From Moraxellaceae bacterium REDSEA-S32_B1 (GTDB lineage Bacteria; Pseudomonadota; Gammaproteobacteria; Pseudomonadales; Moraxellaceae): DNA of 52,253 bases. The DNA is taken from assembly GCA_001626925.1 (NCBI GenBank), contig LUOR01000079.1:1-52253 (forward strand), read 5' to 3'. Position 1 is the first letter of the stretch, and each line of letters begins with the position of its first letter. The notes below the pieces were generated by a model. That model saw only the letters and a list, made by a program, of their open reading frames with translations. It had not been told where the DNA came from and made no database searches. The position numbers and the translations under genes were made by a program. Of the stretch, positions 1 to 8,480 are shown one piece after another.

Positions 1-1
1 T

Positions 2-67
2 AGGATAGATGATCAAGTATCAAAAGCAGCTATTCTTAAAATAACTACAATAATTTTATCACTTTAA
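2..67 (+). CDS. Possible C-terminal tail of a gene that begins before the window
   Basis: An open frame enters from the left edge and ends at TAA (65-67), giving about 21 residues (RIDDQVSKAAILKITTIILSL). Only the tail is present, so no family can be named. It stops 17 bases before the dif-like site at 85-112, which would fit a neighbouring gene of a Xer-flanked module, but 66 open bases can also occur by chance. Confidence 0.25.
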   Translation, partial: RIDDQVSKAAILKITTIILSL

Positions 68-84
68 AAATAGATTTTCCCTCT

Positions 85-112
85 ATTTAACATAATGGTG
101 CTTATGCGAAGT
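85..112. other. dif-like XerC/XerD recombination site
   Basis: A 28-base site reads as an 11-base arm ATTTAACATAA, a 6-base centre TGGTGC and an 11-base arm TTATGCGAAGT. The first arm is the exact complement of the XerD arm of E. coli dif (TTATGTTAAAT). The second, read as ACTTCGCATAA, has the CGCATAA core of XerC arms. The 11-6-11 layout is that of chromosomal dif and of the pdif sites that flank gene modules on Acinetobacter plasmids. Which of the two it is cannot be told from one window. A related site follows at 871-897. Confidence 0.75.
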
Positions 113-188
113 CGACTTGTAACTCCAAAATAGAAATGTCCGCTTTTAGAATACGCACTTTTGCAATTTCCTTAGCGGACGGTTTAAT

Positions 189-881
189 ATGTTCGTGTCT
201 ATATCGGATACGTCTACTGATAAAAATATGTATAACGCTCATCCAAGTGAAAAACTAATTCACGCTTTCCGCCAAAAACCTTATCAGGGATGTTGTCCTA
301 CTCAAGCAGAGTTTTTATTTATTGGTTTAGATGCCAATTACGCTCCAAATATTGAAGAACAAAAAATATTTTCTAAAATCATTGAATATCATGAGGATGC
401 TATTTCATTTTGGCAGAAATACAATGTACATCATCCTTTTTTATTAGATGGATATAAAGGAGATGGGCGAAAATACCATAAAGAATTTTCAAAAATTAGA
501 CTTTCTTGCAAAGATATTTCTCGTATTTCATTTATCGAGCTTCTTCATCTTCCCACAACTGGTAGAAATGATTTGAAAAGCTCTGATCTTGATAAAAATC
601 ATCTACAATACATTCATAAAGCCATTTTTTCAGAACACACTAAAGCTGTATTTATCTCTGATGCTGTTTTTAAATTAATGAAAAAAACATCTATATTTTC
701 ATGGATGAATAATGCTAAACAAATAGAAGGACATGCTCTTAAAATTTTTCATGAGAAAAAACCTTTAATTTATAAGCATTTACATTTTTCAACTTATGGA
801 AAGTTTCAAGCTCAAAAAGAGGAAGAGATAAAAGCAATTCATAATATTATTCTAGGATCAAACATCAGTGATTTAACATAA
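189..881 (+). CDS. Hypothetical protein, possibly uracil-DNA-glycosylase-like fold
   Basis: The product is 230 residues, soluble, with no signal peptide or membrane segment. The gene is visibly more AT-rich than the core genes to its right. An early hydrophobic strand ends in FIGLDANYAP (about residues 43-52), there is an ELLHLPTTGRN stretch near 117-127, and HFSTYG lies near 197-202. That order (glycine/aspartate loop after the first strand, late His-Ser loop) recalls uracil-DNA-glycosylase superfamily proteins, but I do not recognise a specific family and the assignment is a guess. The gene is flanked by dif-like sites at 85-112 and 871-897, and its last codons and stop form the XerD-like arm of the second. 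It is therefore probably a cargo gene of a Xer-mobilised module. No strong Shine-Dalgarno sequence precedes the ATG, so the start is uncertain. Confidence 0.6.
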   Translation: MFVSISDTSTDKNMYNAHPSEKLIHAFRQKPYQGCCPTQAEFLFIGLDANYAPNIEEQKIFSKIIEYHEDAISFWQKYNVHHPFLLDGYKGDGRKYHKEFSKIRLSCKDISRISFIELLHLPTTGRNDLKSSDLDKNHLQYIHKAIFSEHTKAVFISDAVFKLMKKTSIFSWMNNAKQIEGHALKIFHEKKPLIYKHLHFSTYGKFQAQKEEEIKAIHNIILGSNISDLT

Positions 882-897
882 AATTCATATACGAAAC
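871..897. other. Second dif-like site overlapping the end of the preceding gene
   Basis: The XerD-type arm ATTTAACATAA (871-881) is identical to the arm at 85-95 and contains the stop codon of the gene at 189-881. After AATTC comes ATATACGAAAC (887-897), which resembles XerC arms of the TTATACGAAAT type in about 9 of 11 positions. The spacer is 5 bases instead of the usual 6, so the second arm is degenerate or the site is a relic. It lies in the same orientation as the first site. A 14-base perfect palindrome (ATTCAGGCCTGAAT, 900-913) follows at once. Confidence 0.5.
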
Positions 898-901
898 ATA
901 T

Positions 902-994
902 TCAGGCCTGAATCTCAAACATAGCACATCTACACCTGACGTAACCAACGATATTACCATCAGCCTTATACATTTTGATACTACCTGCTTTCAT
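902..994 (-). CDS. Possible 30-residue small protein or gene remnant
   Basis: A short frame on the minus strand reads MKAGSIKMYKADGNIVGYVRCRCAMFEIQA. The composition looks protein-like (alternating strands, two Cys), and the frame stays open upstream to a TGA only five codons before the ATG. It may be a small gene or the C-terminal remnant of a longer one cut at the Xer site. No clear ribosome binding site was found, and no family is recognised. Confidence 0.25.
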   Translation of the reverse strand: MKAGSIKMYKADGNIVGYVRCRCAMFEIQA

Positions 995-1033
995 TTCTTC
1001 AAAAATCTTTCATAAGCTTTTCAGTTAACTAAA

Positions 1034-1879
1034 TCATAAAGCATGTTTTTGCGCTCCTTCCCAACCGATCAACACCGTTTTACGTTCTGTCCCCCAACGA
1101 TAACCACCTAATGCACCAGTAGACTGAATCACCCGATGACACGGAATTAACACCGCCACAGGATTACGCCCAATCGCTGAACCGACTGCACGTACTGCCT
1201 TGTCTTGCGAAATATCATGTGCAACCTCGCCATAACTCACCACTTCGCCCATCGGAATCTTAAGCAAACTCGACCAGACTTTCAGCTGAAAATCCGTGCC
1301 TTTCAGATGTAGTTTTATTTGCTCAATTGACCGATTTTCATGGTTAAAAATCGCTAAGGCTTGCGTTTGAAACTCTGTTGTTTGCTCCACAAACTGTGCA
1401 TTGGGAAATTGTGCAATGAGCTTTTGCAGTGCGCTCTCTCGATCTTGAATAAATGTTAAATGACAAATGCCTTTTGCTGTTGAGGCGATCAGCACCTCGC
1501 CAAACAAAGTCTGGGCAAATTGATAAGCGATTTCCAAGTCTTTTCCACCATGTTTATACTCCGCAGGGGTCATGCCTTCGATCTGCACAAATAAATCATG
1601 CAGACGACTTGGGCTCGATAACCCAGTCGCATATGCCGTATCCAATACCGACTGTGCATTGTGCTGACGCAGTTGGCTTTTGGCATAATCCAAACTCAGA
1701 TATTGCAAAAATCGTTTTGGACTGGTGCCAACCCATTCGCTAAACTCCCGCTGAAAATGCGCAGGACTGAGATGCACCTGTTCGGCGATTTGCTCAAGGG
1801 ATGGTTGTGCTTGGACATTGGCTTGGATATAGGCGATAGCTTTTGCCATGCGTGCATAATGTGCGGTGTCTGACATCAT
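1034..1879 (-). CDS. AraC-type regulator fused to methylated-DNA-[protein]-cysteine S-methyltransferase (Ada-like)
   Basis: This 281-residue protein has an AraC helix-turn-helix domain at about residues 10-110, including SLEQIAEQVHLSPAHFQREF. It is followed by an O6-alkylguanine-DNA methyltransferase domain at about 120-275. The catalytic motif IPCHRV is present with the acceptor Cys at position 247. The family removes methyl groups from O6-methylguanine in a suicide reaction. Unlike E. coli Ada (about 350 residues), it lacks the N-terminal zinc-binding domain that accepts methyl groups from phosphotriesters and turns Ada into an activator. Whether it autoregulates is therefore open. A Shine-Dalgarno AGAGGT precedes the double ATG, and the second ATG could also serve as the start. 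It is transcribed divergently from the dienelactone hydrolase gene. Confidence 0.9.
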   Translation of the reverse strand: MMSDTAHYARMAKAIAYIQANVQAQPSLEQIAEQVHLSPAHFQREFSEWVGTSPKRFLQYLSLDYAKSQLRQHNAQSVLDTAYATGLSSPSRLHDLFVQIEGMTPAEYKHGGKDLEIAYQFAQTLFGEVLIASTAKGICHLTFIQDRESALQKLIAQFPNAQFVEQTTEFQTQALAIFNHENRSIEQIKLHLKGTDFQLKVWSSLLKIPMGEVVSYGEVAHDISQDKAVRAVGSAIGRNPVAVLIPCHRVIQSTGALGGYRWGTERKTVLIGWEGAQKHAL

Positions 1880-2076
1880 CGTTTACCTCTGATATTTTTT
1901 ATAAGCTTAGCAACTCGCCTATCCTAAAAAAAATCCAAATCATGCGCATTTCACCCATCATTTCACCTTAGATAAAACATTTATAAACATAAAATCACGC
2001 AGAGTCGATTGCCTTTTTGGTGCTAAGTTTTTATAACTAAAAGAAATGAAGTGATTTTGAAAATATAGGAAAACTC

Positions 2077-2844
2077 ATGACTGATAACAGCCCACTCAAC
2101 AGTACAGCAGAAAAAGCCATTCGTATCCGAGAAGTCCAATATCAAGACAGCACAGGACAGAATTTAGTCGGATTCTTTGCCTATCCTGAAGGCAAAAGCA
2201 ATCTCGCCGCAGTGATGGTCTGCCCAGAATGGTGGGGACGCAATGACTATATCGAAAGTCGTGCCCGAGAGCTTGCAGAATATGGCTTCGCCGCACTTGC
2301 CATTGACATGTATGGCGATAAAAAAATCGCCGAAGACGCTAGTCAAGCCAATGAATACATGATGGCAACTTTTGAGCCTGAGAATGTCATCGTCGATCGA
2401 GCTACGGCAGCACTCAATACCCTTCGAGAGCAACCTGAAGTCGATGCAACTCGTATCGCAGCGATCGGATTTTGCTACGGCGGAAAGGTCGCACTCGATT
2501 TAGCACGTTCGGGTGCAGAGTTAAAAGCCGTTGCAACATTCCACGCCAATCTCAGCGCACAAACTCCTGCACAAGAAGGCACATTCAAAGCGGAAGTGGT
2601 GGTGGCACATGGCGAAGAAGACAGCATGGTCAGCCTAGACGATGTCGAAGCCTTCAAACAAGAAATGCAAAACGCCAAAGTGAAGCATCGTGTCGACCTT
2701 TATCCAAACGCAAAACACGGTTTCACCAATCCTGCCGCCGATGAAAACGCACGCAAGAATGACGTCGATCTAGGCTACGATGCACTTGCTGAAGCCGAAT
2801 CAATGGATGCGCTCTACGCATTACTTGATCGTGTCTTGAAATAA
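2077..2844 (+). CDS. Dienelactone hydrolase family protein
   Basis: A 255-residue alpha/beta hydrolase with the Cys-Asp-His triad of dienelactone hydrolases: Cys133 in GFCYGG, Asp182 in HGEEDSMV and His214 in NAKHGF. Family members hydrolyse dienelactone in chlorocatechol breakdown, but the many chromosomal paralogues act on unknown esters or lactones, and no aromatic-degradation genes are nearby. There is no signal peptide, so it is cytoplasmic. AGGA lies six bases before the ATG. The gene stands alone, divergent from the Ada-like gene. Confidence 0.9.
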   Translation: MTDNSPLNSTAEKAIRIREVQYQDSTGQNLVGFFAYPEGKSNLAAVMVCPEWWGRNDYIESRARELAEYGFAALAIDMYGDKKIAEDASQANEYMMATFEPENVIVDRATAALNTLREQPEVDATRIAAIGFCYGGKVALDLARSGAELKAVATFHANLSAQTPAQEGTFKAEVVVAHGEEDSMVSLDDVEAFKQEMQNAKVKHRVDLYPNAKHGFTNPAADENARKNDVDLGYDALAEAESMDALYALLDRVLK

Positions 2845-3030
2845 AACTCGGGAACGGCTTTGCATCCTAAAACGAACATTTAAAAATTCAGACAGCTAAT
2901 GGTTTTGCGATTTTTTGCCAACTGATTGGCAACGCATAGCATTAGCTTACAATTTTTCAATGATAAATATTTGCTCAACCCGCCGCTTATTTTATAAACA
3001 ATAAAACAGCATATGTGTTGAGGAATAATC

Positions 3031-3411
3031 ATGAACATCATGCAGGATTGCCCTTTTTGCCAAGATATTGATGCCAATGTAATTTATCAAAATGAGTTTG
3101 GTCGTATCATTTATGATGAAAATCCAGTGTCCAAAGGACATTGTCTCATCATCCCACACCAACATATCACTTCATTTTTCGATGCCACAGAGGAGGATCG
3201 CAAAGCCTTTATGATCTTGCTTGAACTGGCACGTAATGAAGTCAAAATGGTCTATCAACCTGATGGCTTTCACATCGGATTCAGTGATGGACAGATCAAT
3301 GCAGGAAGCATTGAACATCTCCACATTCATTTGATTCCACGCTACGCCCTCCAAGCTTTACAACTCGATGAACGTTGGGGAATGAAAGTTGACAGTCAGT
3401 TGATGGCTTAG
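3031..3411 (+). CDS. HIT family protein (histidine triad hydrolase)
   Basis: A 126-residue protein with the histidine triad His96-x-His98-x-His100 (HLHIHLIP) and a CPFC pair at residues 7-10 that may bind metal. HIT proteins hydrolyse or transfer nucleotides from substrates such as dinucleoside polyphosphates or AMP conjugates, through a nucleotidyl-histidine intermediate. The length fits a single-domain bacterial member; the natural substrate is not predictable. A GAGGA sequence six bases upstream supports the start. It is convergent with the DUF924 gene. Confidence 0.88.
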   Translation: MNIMQDCPFCQDIDANVIYQNEFGRIIYDENPVSKGHCLIIPHQHITSFFDATEEDRKAFMILLELARNEVKMVYQPDGFHIGFSDGQINAGSIEHLHIHLIPRYALQALQLDERWGMKVDSQLMA

Positions 3412-3451
3412 TGTATTGTCAAAAAATCTAAATATAATAAATAGTTGATCA

Positions 3452-3991
3452 TTAGAAACGACTATTTGGCTGTTGTAGAAATTCTAATTCTGCGGTGGTC
3501 GACTCACGTTGTAATATCTCATTGCGATGTGGATAGCGTCCAAATTGGTCAATAATGTCTTTGTGCCGTTTTTCAAAATCTAAAGTCAAATCATCGCCCA
3601 AACGCTGAAAGAGCTTGTAGCCAAACTCATGCACATACGCCGACTCGCTATGCATAAAAGGCATGTAGAGAAACTTGCGCTGTACAGGATCGAGCTGTTG
3701 ATCTAACTTGAGCGACACCGCTTCTTGCGCAAGTGCCAATGCCATTGCATCTTGTGCAAAAGCATCGGGATGATCACGAAATAGATTCCGAGAAAACTGG
3801 TCAAGCACGATGATCTCAGCTAATCGCCCTTCTACACAACTGCGCCAACCCCATAGCTCGCATTGTTTGGCACGTTGATGTGTATTGCCAAATTGTTCAT
3901 GGATTTGTTGATCAAAAGCATCGGACTTTTCAAACCAAAATGGCTGATGTGCTTCATCAAACCAAAAATCTAAGACCTGCTGTGCTTGCAT
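3452..3991 (-). CDS. DUF924 family protein
   Basis: A 179-residue soluble alpha-helical protein. The N-terminus QVLDFWFDEAHQPFWFEK and the middle LAEIIVLDQFSRNLFRD are hallmarks of the DUF924 family, which folds like tetratricopeptide-like helical repeats and has no established function. The ATG at 3991 is preferred over one 19 codons upstream because AGGAAG lies seven bases before it, and because family members begin just before the VLDFWF motif. It is convergent with the HIT gene and divergent from gshA. Confidence 0.85.
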   Translation of the reverse strand: MQAQQVLDFWFDEAHQPFWFEKSDAFDQQIHEQFGNTHQRAKQCELWGWRSCVEGRLAEIIVLDQFSRNLFRDHPDAFAQDAMALALAQEAVSLKLDQQLDPVQRKFLYMPFMHSESAYVHEFGYKLFQRLGDDLTLDFEKRHKDIIDQFGRYPHRNEILQRESTTAELEFLQQPNSRF

Positions 3992-4135
3992 TGTTTTACT
4001 TCCTTTGCACACTGTTTTGAATACATTGAAATGGTCACTTATCATCACAAATCTATGCTATTTAATCCTATGGCTTTGTGTTAAAAACTGATGCAATATT
4101 TTAACGTTATTGAATGAAGCGTACTTAATACGGTT

Positions 4136-4164
4136 TTCTTCATATCAATGATTTCAGCTATAAT
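4136..4164 (+). promoter_or_regulatory. Probable sigma-70 promoter of gshA
   Basis: A perfect TATAAT is at 4159-4164 with a weak -35 (TTTCTT, 4136-4141) 17 bases upstream. Transcription would start near 4171, so an in-frame ATG at 4168 falls at or before the transcript start. This favours the ATG at 4201 as the gshA start. Confidence 0.5.
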
Positions 4165-4200
4165 ACAATGCTGATTCGCCAATTGCCTTTTGAGAGCTCT

Positions 4201-5835
4201 ATGTCTACACCATCCTCTACCACACAGCACGCTGTTGACTTGATCAATACACATTTCGATGTGAATGTATTACAAGGCATGCAACGAGGTATTGAGCGCG
4301 AGAGCCTACGCATGCAAGCCAATGGCTATCTCTCGCAACAGGCGCACCCGATGGCATTGGGCGCTGCATTGACGCATCCATCCATCACCACTGATTATTC
4401 CGAAGCACTACTTGAATTCATTACACCACCGACACAACGCATTGCAGATACATTAAATGCTCTCAAAGACATTCATAAATTCACTTATCAAAACCTCCCT
4501 GAAGGTGAAAGTCTATGGTCGCTTTCCATGCCGTGTATGCTCGATAGTCAGGATGAAAACATTCCGATTGCACAATATGGTTCATCCAATCTTGGACAGT
4601 TTAAAACCTTATATCGCAAAGGTTTGGCTGTACGTTATGGTCGTCGGATGCAAACGATTTCGGGTGTACATTACAACCTATCTTTTCCTGATGAGCTTTT
4701 CCAAGCATTACAGTTACAAGAAACTGATTTGACTTTAAAAAATTTAAATTTACAAGATTATCGCAGTCATCGTTATTTTGGTTTAATTCGTAATTTTCTA
4801 CGTCGTATTCCTTTGGTATTGTATTTGCTCGGCGCAAGTCCAAGCGTATGTCGTTGTTTCGTCAGTGGACGTGAACATAACTTACAAGAATTGGTCAAAG
4901 GCACCATGTATCTACCGCATGCTACTGCTTTGCGCATGGGTAGTTTGGGGTATCAAAACTCGGCACAACGCCAACTTGGTATTCATTACAACGACTTATC
5001 AGGTTATTTGACAGGCATTCGTAAAGCAACTCAAGGGAGCTATCCTGAGTTTTCTGCACTCGGCTTAGATGATGAGAATGGCGATCCTATACAGATCAAT
5101 GATCATGTACTGCAAATTGAAAATGAATACTACAGCGTAATCCGTCCAAAGCAAACACCTCAAGCAGGTGAAAGCCCATCGGATGCCCTACAAGCACGTG
5201 GCGTTGCCTATGTCGAACTGCGTGCTGTCGATGTCAACCCATTTAGCCCGATCGGGATTAATGCAGAGAGTGCAAGTTTCCTAGAAACTTTGGCACTGTA
5301 TTGCTTACTGAATGACAGTCCAGAAATCAGTGAAAATGAACAAGCCATGCTTGATCGCAATCAAGCGTTGGTGGTCGAACGTGGTCGTGAGCCAAATCTA
5401 GAAATTGAACAACTCGATGGCACGATCAACTTCCAAGCGTGGATGCAACAGCAACTACAGGCTATGCAATATTGTGCGATTGCACTTGATCAAGCGTTAT
5501 CGAATAATTCGGAAAGGCCATATCAGTCTGCTTTAAATCTCATGCTTGAACGTAGCAATGATCCTGCAAAAACCATTTCTGCACAGATGCTTGAACAGAC
5601 TCGTGAGTTAGGTGGGACTTGGGCGTTTGGCGCAAATCTTGCCAAGCAATACCAAGATTTTTATCAATCACATCATTTAGGCCCTGAAACGCTCAAACAG
5701 TTTGAGCAAGATGCAGTCGAATCATTACAATTACAACAACAACTCGAATCTCAACCACAACCGAGCTTTGCGGATTATCTCAAACCATATCGTCGTTTGG
5801 CGGAGCAACATTCATGCGTATCAGCTATCGTTTAG
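4201..5835 (+). CDS. gshA: Glutamate--cysteine ligase
   Basis: A 544-residue protein of the proteobacterial GshA type. It has the early GIERESLRM motif for ATP/metal binding, the TDYSEALLEFITPP segment, and YVELRAVDVNPFSPIGI in the C-terminal half. It joins glutamate and cysteine with ATP, the first and limiting step of glutathione synthesis in the cytoplasm. The start at 4201 was chosen because a TATAAT box lies right before the alternative ATG at 4168. The stop overlaps the first codons of dsbB by 22 bases, so the two are probably cotranscribed and translationally coupled, joining glutathione supply with periplasmic disulfide oxidation. gshB is not in the window. Confidence 0.95.
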   Translation: MSTPSSTTQHAVDLINTHFDVNVLQGMQRGIERESLRMQANGYLSQQAHPMALGAALTHPSITTDYSEALLEFITPPTQRIADTLNALKDIHKFTYQNLPEGESLWSLSMPCMLDSQDENIPIAQYGSSNLGQFKTLYRKGLAVRYGRRMQTISGVHYNLSFPDELFQALQLQETDLTLKNLNLQDYRSHRYFGLIRNFLRRIPLVLYLLGASPSVCRCFVSGREHNLQELVKGTMYLPHATALRMGSLGYQNSAQRQLGIHYNDLSGYLTGIRKATQGSYPEFSALGLDDENGDPIQINDHVLQIENEYYSVIRPKQTPQAGESPSDALQARGVAYVELRAVDVNPFSPIGINAESASFLETLALYCLLNDSPEISENEQAMLDRNQALVVERGREPNLEIEQLDGTINFQAWMQQQLQAMQYCAIALDQALSNNSERPYQSALNLMLERSNDPAKTISAQMLEQTRELGGTWAFGANLAKQYQDFYQSHHLGPETLKQFEQDAVESLQLQQQLESQPQPSFADYLKPYRRLAEQHSCVSAIV

Positions 5836-6308
5836 GTCATACTTTACTCTTTATAGGCAGTGTCATCGGCATTGCTTTTGCGTTATTTTTGGAACATGTA
5901 CAAGGTTTAAATCCTTGCCCACTGTGCGTATTTCAACGTGTCGGCTTGATCGGCATGGGCATATTTAGCCTGATTGCCTTATTACACAATCCAATGAATA
6001 ACTGGCTAAAACGCTTTTATGGACTTCTTTCGACTCTTGCGATCGGTTGGTCAGTGGGTGTTGCAGCTCGCCATGTTTGGCTTCAACATTTACCCGCAGA
6101 TCAAGTGCCATCTTGTGGTCCTGGCTTAGACTATTTAGTCGAAGCGTTGCCATTTCAGGCTGTACTACAACAAGTGCTGTCAGGTTCAGGTGAATGTGCG
6201 GTGATTGATTGGACATTCTTAGGTCAGTCTTTACCGTTTTGGTCGTTGGTTTTCTTTAGCCTATTATTGCTTTTGAACTTATGGTTATTGTTTAAACCGT
6301 ATCGTTAA
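5814..6308 (+). CDS. dsbB: Disulfide bond formation protein B
   Basis: A 164-residue inner-membrane protein with four predicted helices. Both periplasmic cysteine pairs of DsbB are present: Cys35-Pro-Leu-Cys38 in NPCPLCVFQR, and Cys101/Cys128 (PSCGPGLDYL and SGECAVIDW). The family reoxidises DsbA and passes electrons to ubiquinone. The start lies inside the end of gshA, and a rho-independent terminator follows 26 bases after the stop, so gshA-dsbB form a closed two-gene unit. Confidence 0.95.
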   Translation: MRISYRLGHTLLFIGSVIGIAFALFLEHVQGLNPCPLCVFQRVGLIGMGIFSLIALLHNPMNNWLKRFYGLLSTLAIGWSVGVAARHVWLQHLPADQVPSCGPGLDYLVEALPFQAVLQQVLSGSGECAVIDWTFLGQSLPFWSLVFFSLLLLLNLWLLFKPYR

Positions 6309-6333
6309 TTCATATTGTTTCTATAATTTTTCC

Positions 6334-6368
6334 AAAGCCACATTTCTAGATTGAACTGTGGCTTTTTT
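6334..6368 (+). terminator. Rho-independent terminator after dsbB
   Basis: AAAGCCACA (6334-6342) pairs with TGTGGCTTT (6357-6365) and runs into a T tract. It also covers an in-frame upstream ATG at 6351, ruling that out as the start of the next gene. Confidence 0.88.
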
Positions 6369-6434
6369 AACATAATTTATTTTTCATCATCGAATATTTC
6401 CGCTAAGCTGAATGATATGTGTGGAGATCAAGAC

Positions 6435-7040
6435 ATGTCATCATTTCAACCGATTAAAATCATTCAAGGTCTAACAATTTCTATTGTTTTGGCAACACTG
6501 GTCGGTTGTGCAAGTACGCCGAAACAGCCTCGCACATTTAACCAACTCGGTCAATTTCAAGAAATTCCGCTCAATCAAAATAGCTACCGTATCGGCTTCC
6601 GCACCCATCCTGATGCGTCATTTGGTTATGCCGAAGAAGTTGCACTGCTAAAATCTGCACAAGTTACCGTTCAGCAAGGTTTTGATTCGTTTAAAGTAAT
6701 TGATGATCCGACCAATCGCTTGAACCAACAGCAACAACAGCGTCAAACCGTCGTTTATCCAAGCCGACCGTATTATTCATCATATGGATTTTACGACCGT
6801 TTTTATGATCCATTTTATCATCCATATTGGCATGATCCATTCTATGACACACCTTATGTGGTCAATGTCGATCCTGTTGAAGTCGCCTATACTATTCAAA
6901 TGTTCAAGACCGATATGGCACCTGCGGATGCGTTCGATGCACGTCGTATCCTGCAAGCCATTGGTCAAAAATATGGACTACGCCCTGACGGTTCGGTGAT
7001 CACACCCACACCACCACAAAATACACAAGGCGCACAATAA
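6435..7040 (+). CDS. DUF4136-like lipoprotein
   Basis: A 201-residue lipoprotein. A hydrophobic signal segment ends in the lipobox LVGCAS, and the body holds beta-strand-rich sequence typical of DUF4136 proteins, with a Tyr/Pro/His-rich linker (YYSSYGFYDRFYDPFYHPYW) around the middle. The family is exported and membrane-anchored and has no known reaction. The ATG at 6435 was chosen because GGAG lies eight bases upstream; the longer frame would begin inside the dsbB terminator. The C-terminus is Pro/Thr/Gln-rich. It may be cotranscribed with the DUF445 gene 19 bases downstream. Confidence 0.75.
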   Translation: MSSFQPIKIIQGLTISIVLATLVGCASTPKQPRTFNQLGQFQEIPLNQNSYRIGFRTHPDASFGYAEEVALLKSAQVTVQQGFDSFKVIDDPTNRLNQQQQQRQTVVYPSRPYYSSYGFYDRFYDPFYHPYWHDPFYDTPYVVNVDPVEVAYTIQMFKTDMAPADAFDARRILQAIGQKYGLRPDGSVITPTPPQNTQGAQ

Positions 7041-7059
7041 AAATATGGCTTAGGATGGA

Positions 7060-8379
7060 TTGCCAATGACAGACTACACACATGATGAGGTTGAAGTTCC
7101 AAGCCTAGATCGTTCTAGAAAACTGGCGACCATCGCCTTAATTGTTGCCATCGTGTGTTGGATCATCCTGATGGTCTTGGCAAAAATCTTTCCTGACTAT
7201 GTTTGGCTGATTCATATCTTGATGCTCTCTGCCGAAGCAGGTGTGGTCGGTGGACTCGCCGATTGGTACGCCATCACGGTACTCTTTCGTAATCCATTTG
7301 GCAAAATCCCACTACCAAAACTGCTTCGTGATCACACTGAAATTATCCCACGAAATAAAGCACGTATTGCCGAATCCATGGGACGGTTTGTCCAAGAGAA
7401 TTTCCTCTCGCCAACAGTCGTTCAAAATAGTTTAAATAAAATTGACCTTAGCCTTGCAGTTGGGCAATGGCTACAACAACAGCAAAATAGTCAAAAGATC
7501 GTCGATGTGGTGCAATTCGGTGTGCCGAAGATTTTTGAATTTGTTGAACAACATCAAATCAGTCAATTCATTCAAGACAACAGCGTTCAATGGTTAAAAA
7601 ATACCAAGTTCAATCATCTACTCAGTGAAATGCTTCGTGCCGTCTTAGACAATGACTTTCATCAAGAAGTCTTGCAACGTGGCTTGGATATGGCGCACAA
7701 CTGGGTACGTAACAATCCTGAGCGTACTTATCAGCTCACTGAGAAATTATTCTATGAGCTTGGCGTCGGCAGACTTGCCAAAGGTGCAACGTGGATTGGT
7801 ATCGACGTGCAACAGCGCACGATTAATGCCTTTATCTCAAAAGTCGAACAGATGCTAGGCAATCCTGAACATCCGTGGCGCATGCAATTGGAAGAACAAG
7901 CACGTCGTATCATGGAGCAACTCGCAGACAATGACAGTGAGCTTAGTATTCAATTAGATGACAGTAAAAACCAACTGCTCGAAAGCCCGCAATTGGTCAA
8001 CTTTATTGGTAGTTCCGTGGCGATCCTTTGCCAAGCGATCAAACAAGATTTGGAGCAAGAAAACTCAGGCATTGCCAGTAATCTTCATGCAGCGATCATG
8101 CAACTTGGACAAAATGTCGAGCGCAATCAAGCCGTTCGTGAAGTCTTTAATCAACGCTTTAGCCAAATCGCTGTACAACTCAGCAACGACTATAGTGACA
8201 AGGTGATTCGCTTTATCAGTGAGCGTATTCATGAGTGGGATTCGCATGAGATGATCGACAAGATCGAAACCGAAGTCGGTGGCGATCTACATATGATCCG
8301 AGTTAATGGTGTGGTGGTTGGTGCCTTTATTGGACTATGTTTGGGGATATTCCGTGCCTTGGTCGAGCACTTTATCTAA
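7060..8379 (+). CDS. DUF445 domain-containing inner-membrane protein
   Basis: A 439-residue protein with membrane helices at about residues 20-45 and 50-70 and again at the C-terminus (VVVGAFIGLCLGIFRALVEH). The long middle is helical and probably coiled. The N-terminal GGLADWYAITVLFRNPFGKIPLPK and HTEIIPRNKARIAESMG motifs mark DUF445 (YheB/YjiN-like). The function of the family is unknown. Start choice is between ATG 7060 and ATG 7066; the AGGA at 7052-7055 favours the second. It sits 19 bases after the lipoprotein gene. Confidence 0.85.
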   Translation: MPMTDYTHDEVEVPSLDRSRKLATIALIVAIVCWIILMVLAKIFPDYVWLIHILMLSAEAGVVGGLADWYAITVLFRNPFGKIPLPKLLRDHTEIIPRNKARIAESMGRFVQENFLSPTVVQNSLNKIDLSLAVGQWLQQQQNSQKIVDVVQFGVPKIFEFVEQHQISQFIQDNSVQWLKNTKFNHLLSEMLRAVLDNDFHQEVLQRGLDMAHNWVRNNPERTYQLTEKLFYELGVGRLAKGATWIGIDVQQRTINAFISKVEQMLGNPEHPWRMQLEEQARRIMEQLADNDSELSIQLDDSKNQLLESPQLVNFIGSSVAILCQAIKQDLEQENSGIASNLHAAIMQLGQNVERNQAVREVFNQRFSQIAVQLSNDYSDKVIRFISERIHEWDSHEMIDKIETEVGGDLHMIRVNGVVVGAFIGLCLGIFRALVEHFI

Positions 8380-8480
8380 ATATGTTTTGAGTGCTATTAC
8401 TCAAACAATTTAGCACTTTCAATCTCAAAACTTCTCAGTTATATTTTAAGGATAAATTTTACATAGCCCAAAACGAAAAC

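Noticed and set aside
4168..4200. Upstream start for gshA
   Set aside because: A TATAAT box ends four bases before it, so the transcript would begin at or after it.
6351..6434. Upstream start for the DUF4136 lipoprotein
   Set aside because: The ATG lies inside the dsbB terminator; the ATG at 6435 has a ribosome site and gives a normal lipoprotein signal.
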